NCBI GenBank assembly: GCA_041940425.1
Contig: JBGTSF010000001.1
Span: 62,001 to 126,000 of the forward strand
DNA length: 64,000 bases
Direction of reading: 5' to 3'
From: DATHTS01 sp041940425
GTDB lineage: Bacteria; Acidobacteriota; Blastocatellia; Pyrinomonadales; Pyrinomonadaceae
The position numbers and the translations under genes are program-made. Each line of letters starts with the position of its first letter. Position 1 is the first letter of the stretch. Shown in pieces: positions 1-7,783 of this stretch. The notes under the pieces are model-generated. The model made no database searches. It was not told the DNA's origin and saw only the letters and a list, made by a program, of their open reading frames with translations.

Positions 1-750
1 GACTTCTTCGCCCGTGAAAAGTCTGGCGCGATAGACTTGTCCGAGTGATGCGGCGGCGACGGGTTCGATGTCGAATTCTTTGTAAACCTGATTGATCTTC
101 TTGCCGAGTTCTTTTTCGATCCGCGCAAACGCGATGGAATTTGAAAACGGCGGCACATTGTCCTGCAATTCGCCGAGAGCTTTGACAAATGGAAGCGGCA
201 AAAGATCGGCACGCGTTCCCATTGACTGACCGATCTTGATAAATGTCGGTCCGAGTTTTATTAGATTTTCTTTGAGCCAGACGGATTGTTTTTCCTGATT
301 GAGTTCCTTGTTTTTTTCGTTTCCGACAAAAAACCAATTGAGAAAAAGTATAAATTGATGAAAAAACCAAAGTCGAACGCCGTAAAATTTTTCGCCCAAA
401 ACCGCCAGCCAAGAAAGCCTTTGCGCCTGTTCTTCGCGGTGTTCCTTAACTTTCAGATGCTGTTTGCGGTGCAGTTCGTATTGATCGAGATATAGATAGA
501 GCGAGAGCATCCCGATAACCTTTGATACCTGAAAAAGCCGCAGATAGCCGCGAATGCCTTGATAGCTTTTTTCGACTTCGGTTTCTTTTTCGATTAAAAA
601 TTTTTCTTCGGCAATTAGCTGCTCATCGGAAATTTGTTTTGCAATCTGCAAATTTTTTGCAGGGACAATCGCATAATTCCCGTTGCCGTTTTCGTTAATC
701 GGCTCAATTTTCTTTTCTTTTACCGCCAATGCCTGATTATTTTCACTCAT
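1..750 (-). CDS. ABC1/UbiB-family atypical kinase, N-terminal part (cut by window edge)
   Basis: The gene starts at the ATG at 748-750 and runs open off the left edge, giving 250 residues with no stop. Residues about 170-182 read IKIGQSMGTRADLLP, the KxGQ motif of the UbiB/ADCK/AarF family. Residues 232-239 read AAASLGQV, the alanine-rich loop that replaces the P-loop in these kinases. Family members are membrane-associated ATPases/kinases that support quinone biosynthesis or lipid handling. The first 165 residues are a charged N-terminal extension. The remaining kinase lobe lies outside the window. The gene follows ribF on the same strand with an 89-bp gap. Family assignment is firm; the exact role is not. 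Confidence 0.88.
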   Translation of the reverse strand, partial: MSENNQALAVKEKKIEPINENGNGNYAIVPAKNLQIAKQISDEQLIAEEKFLIEKETEVEKSYQGIRGYLRLFQVSKVIGMLSLYLYLDQYELHRKQHLKVKEHREEQAQRLSWLAVLGEKFYGVRLWFFHQFILFLNWFFVGNEKNKELNQEKQSVWLKENLIKLGPTFIKIGQSMGTRADLLPLPFVKALGELQDNVPPFSNSIAFARIEKELGKKINQVYKEFDIEPVAAASLGQVYRARLFTGEEV

Positions 751-839
751 TAATAAAACTCTTCTGCAACCTGCGTTCCAAGGAATACTTAGAATCTCAA
801 AACGCGCCTCGGTTTGCAAAATATTCCACAAAACTTGTT

Positions 840-1793
840 TCACACGATGTCCAGCGAATTCTTTACGCCGAGCCTTTTGAAATAGTTCAGAGCGGTGCGC
901 GTGTCGCGTTCGATCTGCGCTTTGAGTTCGTCAATGCCGTTGAATTTTTTTTCATCCCGAATGCGGTGCAGAAAACGGACGCGCAGAACATCGCCGTAAA
1001 GATCGCCGTCGAAATCAAAAATATAGCTCTCGATCGAAGGCTCTTTGTCATCTTCAAAAGTTGGTCGAATGCCGACGTTCGTAATGCTTCGCCGCCAAAC
1101 GCCTTCGATCAGATTGGCGGTCGCGTAAACGCCGAATTTCGGAATGACGCGATTATGCGGTTTCAGATTGGCAGTCGGAAAACCGATGGTATGACCGCGC
1201 CGGAAACCGTGTATGATCTGACCTTCAACGCCGTAAGGTCGCCCTAACATTCTTCGTGCGAGATTTACTTTTCCGTCTTTTAAAAGCTCGCGGATTTTCG
1301 ATGAGGAAATACGTTGACCGCGCAGACGAACTTCGGGAACTTCGTCCGCATAAAAACCGAGCTGTTCGCTCATTTTTTTCAGCAGTTCGATATTTCCGCC
1401 GCGATTTTTGCCAAAAAAGAAACCTTTGCCGAGATAAACTTCGTGTGCCTGCAGGCGTTCGTGAACGATGTCGCGCAAAAAATCTTCCGCTTCCTGATCG
1501 GCAAATTCTTTGTCAAAACGAATAACGATTGCCTGCTCGATTCCGAGAACTTCAAAATTAGCCAGACGCTGATCGAGAGTTTGAAGAAGCGGCGGCGCGT
1601 TTTCGGGATGGAGAACGGCTCGCGGATGCGGGTCGAACGTGATGACGGTCGCAACGCTTCCGGTCGCCTTCGCGCGCTCGACGATCTTTTGCATTATCAA
1701 TTGATGACCGAGATGCAGACCGTCAAAAACGCCGAGCGTCAAAACCGTTCCGCGCGCGATTCCCGCATTGTCAGTTCCATGAAAAATTTTCAT
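840..1793 (-). CDS. ribF: Bifunctional riboflavin kinase / FAD synthetase
   Basis: A 317-residue protein of normal family length. It phosphorylates riboflavin to FMN and adenylylates FMN to FAD in the cytosol. The N-terminal nucleotidyltransferase domain shows GVFDGLHLGHQ (about 21-31), TFDPHPRAVL and the RISSSKIRELL segment. The C-terminal flavokinase domain shows GRPYGVEGQIIHGFRRG and GFPTANL, followed by NVGIRPTF and ESYIFDFDGDLYG. It lies 14 bp downstream of a flavodoxin-fold oxidoreductase gene, which would use its FMN product, so co-transcription makes biochemical sense. Start is the ATG at 1793. Confidence 0.96.
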   Translation of the reverse strand: MKIFHGTDNAGIARGTVLTLGVFDGLHLGHQLIMQKIVERAKATGSVATVITFDPHPRAVLHPENAPPLLQTLDQRLANFEVLGIEQAIVIRFDKEFADQEAEDFLRDIVHERLQAHEVYLGKGFFFGKNRGGNIELLKKMSEQLGFYADEVPEVRLRGQRISSSKIRELLKDGKVNLARRMLGRPYGVEGQIIHGFRRGHTIGFPTANLKPHNRVIPKFGVYATANLIEGVWRRSITNVGIRPTFEDDKEPSIESYIFDFDGDLYGDVLRVRFLHRIRDEKKFNGIDELKAQIERDTRTALNYFKRLGVKNSLDIV

Positions 1794-1807
1794 AAATCAG
1801 ATTTTTG

Positions 1808-2557
1808 TCATTCCGGTTTCGGATAACCGAACCGCTCGCCGTCTTCCCATTTGTCTTTCTGGTTGCCGTAAGCGGGAAAACCGCCGCGCTCTTTGAGCAT
1901 CAGCGCGAGATGCATCAGATTCCACGTCAGAAAAGTCGTGTTGCGCTGTGTGAATTCGTTTTCCTCGCCGCCCGAATCTTCGTCCATATACGACGGTCCC
2001 GGTCCGGCTTCGCCGATCCAGCCGGCATCAGCCTGCGGCGGGATCGTGTAGCCGAGATGCTGGAGCGAATAGAGAATATTCATCCCGCAGTGCTTGATGC
2101 CGTCTTCGTTTCCGGTGATGATGCAGCCGCCGGTTTTGCCGTAAAAAATATACTGCCCGAATTCGTTCGTCTTGCCCGATTCGGCGTAGAGCCGCTCGAC
2201 GACGCGCGAGCAAACCGAAGATTTTTCGCCGAGCCAGATCGGCGTGCCGAGAACGAGAATATCGGCTTTCATTACTTTTTTAAAAATCTTCGTCCAATCG
2301 TCTTTTTCAAAACCTTCTTTGGTCATATCGTGCTGCACACCCGGCGCGATGTCGTAATCAACGGCGCGGAATATCTCGGTTTTGACGCCGTGTTTTTTCA
2401 TGATGGCGACGCTTTTTTTCATCAAGCCCTCGGTGTGCGACAATTTTCCGGTCGGTTTTAGAGTACAGTTGATAAACAACGCTTTTAAGTCTGAAAAATC
2501 TCTCGTGCCGGAGCCTTTCGGCAGTTTTTTGCTTTCTTTTGTCATTTGTTTTTCCAT
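1808..2557 (-). CDS. Flavodoxin-fold NAD(P)H-dependent FMN reductase-like protein
   Basis: A 249-residue protein. The region KALFINCTLKPTGKLSHTEG is the first strand and FMN phosphate loop of the NADPH-dependent FMN reductase/WrbA-like flavodoxin fold. DILVLGTPIWLGEKSS and GGCIITGNEDG match the second and third flavin-contacting loops. Such proteins bind FMN and reduce quinones or other small acceptors with NAD(P)H; the substrate here is unknown. It overlaps the upstream acetyltransferase gene by 16 bp and sits 14 bp before ribF, so it appears to belong to the same operon. A second ATG four codons downstream (2545) is an alternative start. Confidence 0.85.
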   Translation of the reverse strand: MEKQMTKESKKLPKGSGTRDFSDLKALFINCTLKPTGKLSHTEGLMKKSVAIMKKHGVKTEIFRAVDYDIAPGVQHDMTKEGFEKDDWTKIFKKVMKADILVLGTPIWLGEKSSVCSRVVERLYAESGKTNEFGQYIFYGKTGGCIITGNEDGIKHCGMNILYSLQHLGYTIPPQADAGWIGEAGPGPSYMDEDSGGEENEFTQRNTTFLTWNLMHLALMLKERGGFPAYGNQKDKWEDGERFGYPKPE

Positions 2558-3087
2558 TCTTCTTTCAATAAAGCATAAAGATATTCATCGCGCCATTCGT
2601 TGAAACCTTTGTCCCAGTAGCTTTTCCTAAAATGCGCCTCGCGGCGGAAGTTCAGATTTTCAAGCAGTTTCCGGCTGCCGTCGTTTTCAATATCGAGAAT
2701 GCCGAAAACGCGATGCGTTTCGGTTTCGCTGAAAAGATATTCGAAAACTTTTCGGAACGCTTCGACGGCGATGCCTTTTCCCTGATATTTCGGGTTGAGC
2801 GTTATGCCGAGTTCGACCGTGCGCGGCTCGTCCTTCATCGATCGCAAGGCGAAATCTCCGACGAGTTTGCCGGTTTCCTTTAATTCGATTCCCGTCTGCG
2901 CCCATTCGCCCGGCGTGCCGAATTCCGCGTTTTTTTGCTCCGCGATAAATTTTTCGCTGTCCTCGATCGTAAAAGCGTCGTAGCTCTGAAATTTGCAGAT
3001 TTCCGGGTCGCAGTGATAGACGTGAAAATCGTCCAGATCGCTTTCGCGCAGGTTTCTCAACAAAAGTCTTTCGGTTTCGAGATTCAT
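2542..3087 (-). CDS. GNAT N-acetyltransferase, RimJ/RimL-like
   Basis: A 181-residue protein that opens with ETERLLLRNLRESDLDDF, the usual start of RimJ/RimL-type acetyltransferases. The acetyl-CoA binding motif is seen as YQGKGIAVEAFRKV (about 102-115), followed by NDGSRKLLENLNF, the motif B region. It transfers acetyl from acetyl-CoA to an amine, either a protein N-terminus or a small molecule; the acceptor cannot be told. It overlaps the next upstream acetyltransferase gene by 4 bp and the downstream reductase by 16 bp, so the three are tightly coupled. Confidence 0.9.
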   Translation of the reverse strand: MNLETERLLLRNLRESDLDDFHVYHCDPEICKFQSYDAFTIEDSEKFIAEQKNAEFGTPGEWAQTGIELKETGKLVGDFALRSMKDEPRTVELGITLNPKYQGKGIAVEAFRKVFEYLFSETETHRVFGILDIENDGSRKLLENLNFRREAHFRKSYWDKGFNEWRDEYLYALLKEEWKNK

Positions 3088-4190
3088 TTTAGATACAATT
3101 TCATTCCGAGATGCGTTCCCTTAAAACCCAGGTTTTCATAAAAACGATGCGCGTCCGAGCGGTCGCTGTTTGTTGTTAACTGCAATACATGACAGCCTTC
3201 GCGCCGTGCGCGTTCGATTGCCCAGAGCATCAAATCTTTTCCCAAACCCTGACCGCGATATTTTGCGTCAACTCTGACCGATTCGACCGTCGCGCGTTTG
3301 CCGCCCTGAAAACTGATTGACGGCGTAAAAGTGATTTGCAGAGTGCCGACGATGATTTCGTCAGAACCGCCTGCGGTAGCGGACGGTTGAAGATTAGCAT
3401 TTGGAACATTCAAATTTGTTATTCGATTTTCTACACTTAAACCGCCCGCTACCGCAGGCGGTTCTGACACGACTGCGACGATCAACTCATTATTTTTATC
3501 CGCCGCGATTTCCTCGAACGCTTTTGTATAACTTTCCGGCAAAGGGTTTTCGTAACGCTCGCGCGTCGCGCCGAGAAAATCGTCGGCGAGCATGCGGACG
3601 ATTTCCGGCAAATCTTCGCGTGTCGCTTGGCGGAATTTTAGATTTTTAATTACCAATTCATCCAAATCAATTTCAAAATCTTTCAACACACGCTCAAGAT
3701 TAAACAAATAATCGTCGTAATAATCTACCTTAAAATACTTATTAACAAACGCCTTTGCTTTCGATAAGTTTGTTTCATCTAAACCGGATATTTTTATCTG
3801 ACAACAGACAATCATTTCTTCGGCTTTCATCTGTAAAAGTTCTCTAACGATTTCGCTGAAACCTTCTTTCTCAACGATAGAAAAATTATATTCAGCCTCT
3901 TTATAATCACCTAAATCGTATAGACAATGTCCGTAATACAATCTCGCGTAAGATTCATCGGGATTAATTTCGAGTGCTTTCTGATAAAAATTTTTCGCCT
4001 GATAAATATCCGAAGGATCTTTGTTGTAATTAATAAATCCTTTCAGATAAAAATACTCATCGTTTCGTTTATCTTCGGAAATATCGTCAAGTTCAGCTAA
4101 AATTTTCTCTAAAGCAAGATTTCGCTCATTGTCGGGCAAAAGTTCTGCATCATCATATTTTGACCAAATTTCCGAGAAGATTTTTTGCAT
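3084..4190 (-). CDS. TPR-GNAT fusion acetyltransferase with an inserted palindromic peptide
   Basis: A 368-residue fusion. Residues about 1-135 form a TPR-like helical region (for example NPDESYARLYYGHCLYDLGDYKEAEYN), a protein-interaction module. Residues about 180-368 are a GNAT domain, with VRVDAKYRGQGLGKDLMLW as the acetyl-CoA motif and SDAHRFYENLGF near the end. Between strands of the GNAT domain about 36 extra residues (SEPPAVAGG ... SATAGGSD) interrupt what would otherwise read ELIVAVV-DEIIVGTL. They are encoded by a 109-bp inverted-repeat element, annotated separately, and the reading frame stays open across it. The TPR half is more AT-rich than its neighbours. It overlaps the following acetyltransferase gene by 4 bp. 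Confidence 0.85.
   Translation of the reverse strand: MQKIFSEIWSKYDDAELLPDNERNLALEKILAELDDISEDKRNDEYFYLKGFINYNKDPSDIYQAKNFYQKALEINPDESYARLYYGHCLYDLGDYKEAEYNFSIVEKEGFSEIVRELLQMKAEEMIVCCQIKISGLDETNLSKAKAFVNKYFKVDYYDDYLFNLERVLKDFEIDLDELVIKNLKFRQATREDLPEIVRMLADDFLGATRERYENPLPESYTKAFEEIAADKNNELIVAVVSEPPAVAGGLSVENRITNLNVPNANLQPSATAGGSDEIIVGTLQITFTPSISFQGGKRATVESVRVDAKYRGQGLGKDLMLWAIERARREGCHVLQLTTNSDRSDAHRFYENLGFKGTHLGMKLYLK
3360..3468. repeat. Palindromic element inserted in frame in a coding sequence
   Basis: The outer 23 bases of each arm (3360-3382 and 3446-3468) are perfect reverse complements. The arms extend inward to 33 bases (3360-3392 and 3436-3468) with two mismatches, around a 43-base AT-rich centre. 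The arm core is GAACCGCCTGCGGTAGCGG. It encodes the proline/alanine/glycine-rich stretch SEPPAVAGG on one side and SATAGGSD on the other side of the GNAT insert. The form resembles Rickettsia palindromic elements, which also sit in frame inside genes. No other copy with the same arm was noticed in this window. Confidence 0.85.
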
Positions 4191-4195
4191 TTTAT

Positions 4196-4957
4196 CTATT
4201 CAATAACCAATCCGTCATAACCGAACCGAACATTATCGGGCAGCAATTTAGAATCGCGTTCATACATAATATCGTGATTTAAGTGAGTTAAAAATGCGCG
4301 TTTCGGCTTGATGCGTTCGATATATTCGAGTGCTTCGTTCAAACCGAGATGAGTCGCGTGCGGTTTGATTCGCACACAGTCTAAAACCAGAACGTCCAAA
4401 TCCTGCAGACCGTCAATCGTTTCGTCGGAAATGAAGTTCAGATCGGTCGCGTAGGCGAAATCGTTGAAGCGGTAAGCGATGACGGGCAGTTTGCCGTGGA
4501 TGACTTCGAGCGGCGTGATATGCAAATCTTCGCCGATGCAGAACGGCGCACCTTTGACGACCGTGTGCGGAATCAGTTGCGGCAAACCGCCGCCGAAATG
4601 AGTCGGTTTGAAAATGTATTGGAAAATGCGTCTGAGATCCATCCACGCGATCTCGTTGGCGTAAACGCCCATCGCGCCGTAGCGGAAATTCAAGGGGCGG
4701 ATGTCATCGAGTCCGAAAACGTGGTCAACATGGCAGTGCGTGATCAAAACCGCATCGAGATAACCGATTCCGGCGCGCAGTGCCTGTTGGCGAAAATCTA
4801 TCGAGGTATCAACGAGAATCGTTTTTCCGGCGTGTTCGATCAAAACAGAAACGCGCAGTCGTTTGTCTTTTGGATCGTCCGACCGACAGGTTTCGCAATC
4901 GCATCCGATTGACGGAACGCCCGTCGAAGTGCCTGTGCCGAGAAAAGTTAATTTCAT
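4196..4957 (-). CDS. Metallo-beta-lactamase-fold phosphodiesterase, PhnP-like
   Basis: A 253-residue protein that opens MKLTFLGTGTSTGVP, typical of the PhnP/RNase Z-like branch. The metal site is THCHVDH (H74, H76, D78, H79), with further ligands in the ATDLNF and LTHLNHD segments. C19, C21 and C24 (GCDCETC) match the extra zinc-binding cysteine cluster of PhnP, the phosphoribosyl 1,2-cyclic phosphate phosphodiesterase. No other phosphonate gene is visible nearby, so the physiological substrate is open. It lies six bases downstream-facing of the TPR-GNAT gene on the same strand. Confidence 0.87.
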   Translation of the reverse strand: MKLTFLGTGTSTGVPSIGCDCETCRSDDPKDKRLRVSVLIEHAGKTILVDTSIDFRQQALRAGIGYLDAVLITHCHVDHVFGLDDIRPLNFRYGAMGVYANEIAWMDLRRIFQYIFKPTHFGGGLPQLIPHTVVKGAPFCIGEDLHITPLEVIHGKLPVIAYRFNDFAYATDLNFISDETIDGLQDLDVLVLDCVRIKPHATHLGLNEALEYIERIKPKRAFLTHLNHDIMYERDSKLLPDNVRFGYDGLVIE

Positions 4958-4958
4958 C

Positions 4959-5035
4959 AGAGTTCATAGAGTTCGTGGAGTTTGTAGAGTTCGTAAAGTT
5001 CAAAGAAAAAAAACTCTACGAACTCTATGAACTCT
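4959..5035. repeat. Intergenic palindrome built from tandem AGAGTTC-type units
   Basis: The left arm 4959-4982 and right arm 5012-5035 are 24-base reverse complements with one mismatch, separated by 29 bases. Each arm is itself a run of short units such as GAGTTCATA, GAGTTCGTG and GAGTTTGTA. It lies between the DUF1844 and PhnP-like genes, so its transcript would form a long hairpin that could end or stabilise the mRNA. No clear U-tract follows, so a terminator role is uncertain. Confidence 0.7.
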
Positions 5036-5049
5036 CAAAACTCTACAAA

Positions 5050-5628
5050 CTATTTCTTGCCTAAAATGTCGCCCGCTGAAAATTTCTTCGCCGCGTCTTG
5101 TTTTAATTTTTCTTCGGTCGCGCGGACAAGTTGGACATACTGCATTTGAAGATCGCCTAAGATTCCTTCTAATAATTGCGATTCTTTCGCCAGAAGATTG
5201 CCTTTCGTTTTTTCGCGGAGCATGACGAGAACGTCAATCCAGAACTTTCCGGTTTCGAGATCAACCGTTCTTTGTCCGGTTACGGGATGCGGCATCGCGC
5301 CCAAAGACGCGGCGGCATTTGTTACTAAAGTCGAAAGAAAATTGACGAAACTTGCCGGATCGTCCGCGCCGGGAATGTCATCCTCGTCAAAATCCGTTTC
5401 GCCCGCGTCTTCTAAAGGTTCGCCCGCACTGTCCGTGATGATGGGCGTTTCGGCAGGCGCGGCGGCGGTCGCTGATGACAGGATTTCCGGCGGCTGTCCG
5501 GTCGTTTTCGGTTCTTCTTTCGGCGGTTCGGGCGTTATTTCCACGCCTTCTCTTAAACTTCCGTCGAGATTGAATTTGCGGCGGTCGGTAACTTTTATTT
5601 CCTGTTGTTCTTCTTCTCTTTCAGTCAT
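5050..5628 (-). CDS. DUF1844 family protein
   Basis: A 192-residue protein. The C-terminal half (about 90-175) matches DUF1844: SFVNFLSTLVTNAAASLG, then DLETGKFWIDVLVMLREKTKGNL, then LLEGILGDLQMQYVQL. The first 85 residues are acidic and proline-rich, apparently disordered. It is a short cytosolic helical protein of unknown function, common in Acidobacteriota and Planctomycetota. The ATG at 5628 is preceded by a GGAAGAAAG purine run. Its start faces the divergent DinB-like gene. Confidence 0.85.
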   Translation of the reverse strand: MTEREEEQQEIKVTDRRKFNLDGSLREGVEITPEPPKEEPKTTGQPPEILSSATAAAPAETPIITDSAGEPLEDAGETDFDEDDIPGADDPASFVNFLSTLVTNAAASLGAMPHPVTGQRTVDLETGKFWIDVLVMLREKTKGNLLAKESQLLEGILGDLQMQYVQLVRATEEKLKQDAAKKFSAGDILGKK

Positions 5629-5703
5629 CGCTTTCTTCCAAATATGTTAAGTTTATATCTTGATAGTAGCATTTTGGCGAAAGAAAGTTCAAAATTGAAG
5701 ACT

Positions 5704-6186
5704 ATGAAGGAAACAGCGGAAAATTTGCGGAAAATCATCGGAGAAGTTTTGCCTTTGCTCGAAAATTTCAGCGACGAGGACGCGTCTGCCAAGCCTCAGC
5801 CGGAAAAATGGTCGAAGAAGGAAATTCTCGGACATCTGATTGATTCGGCTGGCAACAACCAGCAAAAATTCGTGCGGACGATGGCGGAAAGAAAAAGCGA
5901 TTTTGTCGGCTATCAGCAAAATCACTGGATTGACGCGCAAAATTACAACGCGGCAAATTGGAGCGATCTGATAAATTTATGGCGATTCTTTAATCTGCAT
6001 CTCGCGCATATTATCGAAAACGTCAATCCCGATCTTTTAGCGAACGAAATAACGATCGAAAACGCCGGCAGCTTTACGCTCGAATTTATCATGACGGATT
6101 ATGTCGAACATCTGAAACATCATCTGAATCAGATTTTGCCGGAAGCGGATTTACAACACGAATTTCAAAATATTTACAATACTTAA
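5704..6186 (+). CDS. DinB/YfiT-like putative metal-dependent protein
   Basis: The protein is 160 residues from the ATG at 5704. An upstream in-frame ATG at 5605 would add residues unlike the family and overlap the divergent DUF1844 start, so the later start is chosen. WSKKEILGHLIDSAGNN and the C-terminal DYVEHLKHHLNQIL supply the spaced histidines of the DinB four-helix bundle, which binds a divalent metal. Members act as thiol-dependent transferases or have no known role. It ends 6 bp before mazG and is probably co-transcribed with it. Confidence 0.82.
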   Translation: MKETAENLRKIIGEVLPLLENFSDEDASAKPQPEKWSKKEILGHLIDSAGNNQQKFVRTMAERKSDFVGYQQNHWIDAQNYNAANWSDLINLWRFFNLHLAHIIENVNPDLLANEITIENAGSFTLEFIMTDYVEHLKHHLNQILPEADLQHEFQNIYNT

Positions 6187-6192
6187 AATTTT

Positions 6193-7005
6193 ATGTCGAA
6201 AAATTTTGACGAACTCGTTTCCGTTATGGCGCGTCTGCGCGCGCCGGGGGGCTGTCCGTGGGACAGGGAACAAACTTACGCATCGCTGGCGCAGTATCTT
6301 CTGGAAGAAACTTACGAAACCTTCGACGCGATCCAGGAAGCAGACGAAACGGGCGAAACACATAATCTGAAAGAAGAACTCGGCGATATTCTCCTGCAGG
6401 TTGTTTTTCATTCGACGATTGCGGCGGAACGCGGCGATTTTACGATTGATGAAGTAGTAAAAGGCGTTTCCGAAAAACTCGTCTTGCGGCATCCGCACGT
6501 TTTCGGTGATAAAAATCTGGAAACCGCGACCGACGTCTTAAATAATTGGGACGAACTGAAACGGGCGGAACGCGCCGCATCGGGAAAGATCGAGAAGAAA
6601 TCCGATTCGATTCTCGATGACGTAAACGGGCATTTTCCCGCGCTTTTGGAAGGTTTGAAAATTTCGAAAAAAGCGGCAAAGGTCGGTTTCGATTGGGAAA
6701 ACGTCGAACAAATTTTTGACAAGTTAGACGAAGAAATCGGCGAATTGAAAGAAGCCATCAGTGAAAATAATAGAGAAGAGATCGGCGAGGAGATCGGCGA
6801 TCTGCTTTTCGCGGTCGTCAATCTGGCGCGGCGGCTCGAAGTCGAACCGGAAACCGCGCTCAAGAAAACGAACCGGAAATTTCGCCGCCGGTTTGCTTTT
6901 ATCGAATCCGAATTAAAAGCGCGGGAAAAATCATTTGAAGAATCCGATCTCGATGAAATGGACGCGCTCTGGAATAAGTCCAAAACAATATCTCTGTTAA
7001 GTTAA
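6193..7005 (+). CDS. mazG: Nucleoside triphosphate pyrophosphohydrolase MazG
   Basis: A 270-residue protein with two MazG domains in tandem. The first shows LRAPGGCPWDREQT, LLEETYETFDAI and EELGDILLQVVFHS, which contain the EExxE...ExxD metal-binding pattern. The second shows KVGFDWENVEQ, LDEEIGELKEAI and EIGDLLFAVVNLAR. The enzyme hydrolyses NTPs to NMP and pyrophosphate, clearing aberrant nucleotides and affecting stress signalling. Length and domain order match the two-domain bacterial form. It follows the DinB-like gene by 6 bp. Confidence 0.96.
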   Translation: MSKNFDELVSVMARLRAPGGCPWDREQTYASLAQYLLEETYETFDAIQEADETGETHNLKEELGDILLQVVFHSTIAAERGDFTIDEVVKGVSEKLVLRHPHVFGDKNLETATDVLNNWDELKRAERAASGKIEKKSDSILDDVNGHFPALLEGLKISKKAAKVGFDWENVEQIFDKLDEEIGELKEAISENNREEIGEEIGDLLFAVVNLARRLEVEPETALKKTNRKFRRRFAFIESELKAREKSFEESDLDEMDALWNKSKTISLLS

Positions 7006-7020
7006 ATCTTAAATAATACA

Positions 7021-7049
7021 TTGACATTCTTGTATGATAATTATACATT
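7021..7049 (+). promoter_or_regulatory. Sigma-70-like promoter ahead of the FecR-like gene
   Basis: A consensus -35 box TTGACA (7021-7026) is followed by AT-rich DNA with candidate -10 boxes TATACA (7042-7047, 15-bp spacer) or TACATT (7044-7049, 17-bp spacer). It lies between mazG and the gene at 7083, which has a strong AGGAGG ribosome site at 7073-7078, four bases before the ATG. Confidence 0.6.
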
Positions 7050-7082
7050 TGCTTCCTAAACTAAATTAAACCAGGAGGATTA

Positions 7083-7646
7083 ATGAAGAATTATAAAAAC
7101 TTTTGGCTTCGAAACGTCGCAGCCTTCTGGGTTATAGCCGCGGTCTTTATTAGTTCCACAATAACAACTTCGGCTAAAACTGGAAAGACATCTGTAGCCG
7201 GTGAAATAATAGTTTCCGGTCATAAAATTAATAACGCAGAATCGTCAGTTAAACTCGACGGTGAAAATATCGTCAGCGGGCGCACTATTTTTTCAGGCAG
7301 TGTAATTACTACTTCGGAAAATGCGACGGCAACCGTCAGACTCGGAAAGTTAGGTTATTTGAATCTGTCGCCAAAATCCGTTCTCGATCTTAGCTTTGAT
7401 GAAAACAGCATTTCAGGCACTCTTTCAGCCGGAGATGTCCGGGTTTTTAACAATGAAAACGTCAAGGTAAATATTGAAACAACGGGAAACGCCAAGGTCA
7501 GAAAGGCTCAGGACGACGACGATGATGACGATGACAACAGTCCTTTGATCCCGATCATTATTTTCGCGGGAATTGTTACTGCCACCGTCGTTTATGTGCT
7601 GAGCAGAGGCGATGATGAAAATCGTGTCGTCAGTCCAGTCAGATAA
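7083..7646 (+). CDS. FecR-like exported protein with C-terminal membrane anchor
   Basis: A 187-residue protein. Residues about 10-31 form a signal peptide (FWVIAAVFISSTITTSAKT). The body contains a FecR-like beta segment: SGRTIFSGSVITTSENATAT, then GKLGYLNLSPKSVLDL, then GTLSAGDVRVFNNENV. An eight-residue aspartate run (about 144-151) precedes a single hydrophobic helix, PLIPIIIFAGIVTATVVYVLS, and a short charged tail. It is predicted to face the periplasm and be tethered by the last helix. No function is known, and no sigma factor is adjacent as in classical FecR systems. It has its own promoter, an AGGAGG site and a downstream terminator, so it is monocistronic. Confidence 0.75.
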   Translation: MKNYKNFWLRNVAAFWVIAAVFISSTITTSAKTGKTSVAGEIIVSGHKINNAESSVKLDGENIVSGRTIFSGSVITTSENATATVRLGKLGYLNLSPKSVLDLSFDENSISGTLSAGDVRVFNNENVKVNIETTGNAKVRKAQDDDDDDDDNSPLIPIIIFAGIVTATVVYVLSRGDDENRVVSPVR

Positions 7647-7675
7647 TTTTCAAAATACTTTTTATTAAACAAAAG

Positions 7676-7702
7676 CGCGGGCAAAATATGTCCGCGTTTT
7701 TT
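7676..7702 (+). terminator. Rho-independent terminator after the FecR-like gene
   Basis: The stem CGCGGGCA (7676-7683) pairs with TGTCCGCG (7689-7696) with one G-U pair around a five-base loop. Six T residues (7697-7702) follow and then more T-rich DNA. It lies 30 bp after the stop codon. Confidence 0.85.
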
Positions 7703-7783
7703 ATTTTCGAGCGTGATAGTCCGAATGAGATTCGGCACTGACGGATCGAAAGGAAAAAATAAAATGATGTAAGATTAGACTTT

